Part shown: positions 63,614-64,000 of the stretch, piece after piece
Position numbering within the stretch: the stretch's first letter is position 1
How the letters are laid out: each line of letters starts with the position of its first letter
Source: Iris pallida
Lineage: Eukaryota; Streptophyta; Magnoliopsida; Asparagales; Iridaceae
Length of the DNA stretch: 64,000 nt
Direction: 5' to 3'
NCBI GenBank assembly: GCA_029216955.1
Contig: JANAVB010015600.1
Coordinates: forward strand, 26,828,188 to 26,892,187
The notes under the pieces: generated by a model
What the model was told of the DNA's origin: nothing
The model's input: the letters and a program-made list of their open reading frames with translations, nothing else
Databases searched by the model: none
Made by a program: the position numbers and the translations under genes

Positions 63614-64000
63614 GGGCCTGTTTGGTTGGATGTAGGTGCATGAAAGTGTGAAAGTGGGAGTTTCATGAAGGTGTAACTCATTTGAGTTACAATACATTTC
63701 ACTTTCCAAAAAGTGTTTGGATACAAAAGTTTTTGTCCTCCCGCAAGTGGAGACTTACAATGTAGTTTGTTTGGATGACCACTTGAAAGTGGCTTTCATG
63801 GACTGTGTGTTTGGTTTGGACATTGCAAGTGATATAATCACCCTCATGAAGAATGGTATGGTTACCAAAACCAAAAATTTTCAACATTTCCAACCGAATT
63901 TGGCAGCAGAGAAACGGTTTCACAACCGAAAAACAGTATGAAACATGTTCCCAGCAAGATGACTTGTTCCCAGCAAAATGATATATAATTTTGCAAGATT
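63614..64000. mobile_element. start of another Tourist-like element, right end outside the window
   Basis: GGGCCTGTTTGGTTGGATG follows TTA (63611-63613), as in Tourist-like MITEs. The other end is not in the window. Confidence 0.4.

Overview
The window is nuclear DNA of a flowering plant. It holds two intron-rich host genes with GT-AG (one apparent GC-AG) splice junctions, surrounded and invaded by Ty3/gypsy and Ty1/copia retrotransposons, Mutator-like and hAT-like DNA elements, fold-back elements and many long (TA)n tracts. Codon and residue choices in the malate dehydrogenase (for example HMNTGAVV) lean towards a non-grass monocot, but that is only a guess. No bacterial, organellar, rRNA, tRNA or CRISPR feature was seen.

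Layout. 1-4.74 kb: AT-rich repeat-derived DNA and the right end of an LTR whose terminus (GTGACA) abuts a broken gypsy element. 4.74-12.06 kb: minus-strand Tat/Ogre-like Ty3/gypsy element (RNase H, RT, protease, gag, primer-binding site, 5' LTR) whose integrase half is missing from the window. 12.1-17.65 kb: gene-poor DNA with (TA)n tracts, a 0.29-kb tandem duplication and a copia LTR/gag remnant. 17.80-49.20 kb: a complete nine-exon gene for peroxisomal (glyoxysomal) NAD-malate dehydrogenase on the plus strand. Its 1,071-bp coding sequence (356 codons plus stop) is spread over 31.4 kb because intron 2 (17.6 kb) and intron 5 (10.9 kb) are packed with transposons. Intron 2 carries a ~9-kb long inverted repeat made of two tail-to-tail FAR1-type Mutator-like transposase genes, then a fold-back element split by a 5.1-kb copia element. 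Intron 5 carries a SIRE/Maximus-type copia element fused to an inverted partial copy of the same family. 51.52-62.28 kb: a nine-exon hexokinase-like gene on the minus strand, convergent with the MDH gene. It keeps the standard plant hexokinase exon plan but has lost several sugar- and phosphate-binding residues, and it carries two single-base frameshifts, both in homopolymers. 62.3-64 kb: its upstream region, a ~574-bp TIR element and the start of another.

How the genes fit together: the MDH makes or uses NADH in the peroxisome (glyoxylate cycle, beta-oxidation, photorespiration). The hexokinase-like protein, if made, is probably a membrane-anchored non-catalytic sugar-kinase homologue. No functional operon-like link is implied; their 3' ends are 2.3 kb apart. 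The most interesting structure is the MULE palindrome inside a transcribed intron, which could yield long double-stranded RNA resembling the natural Mu killer silencing locus of maize.
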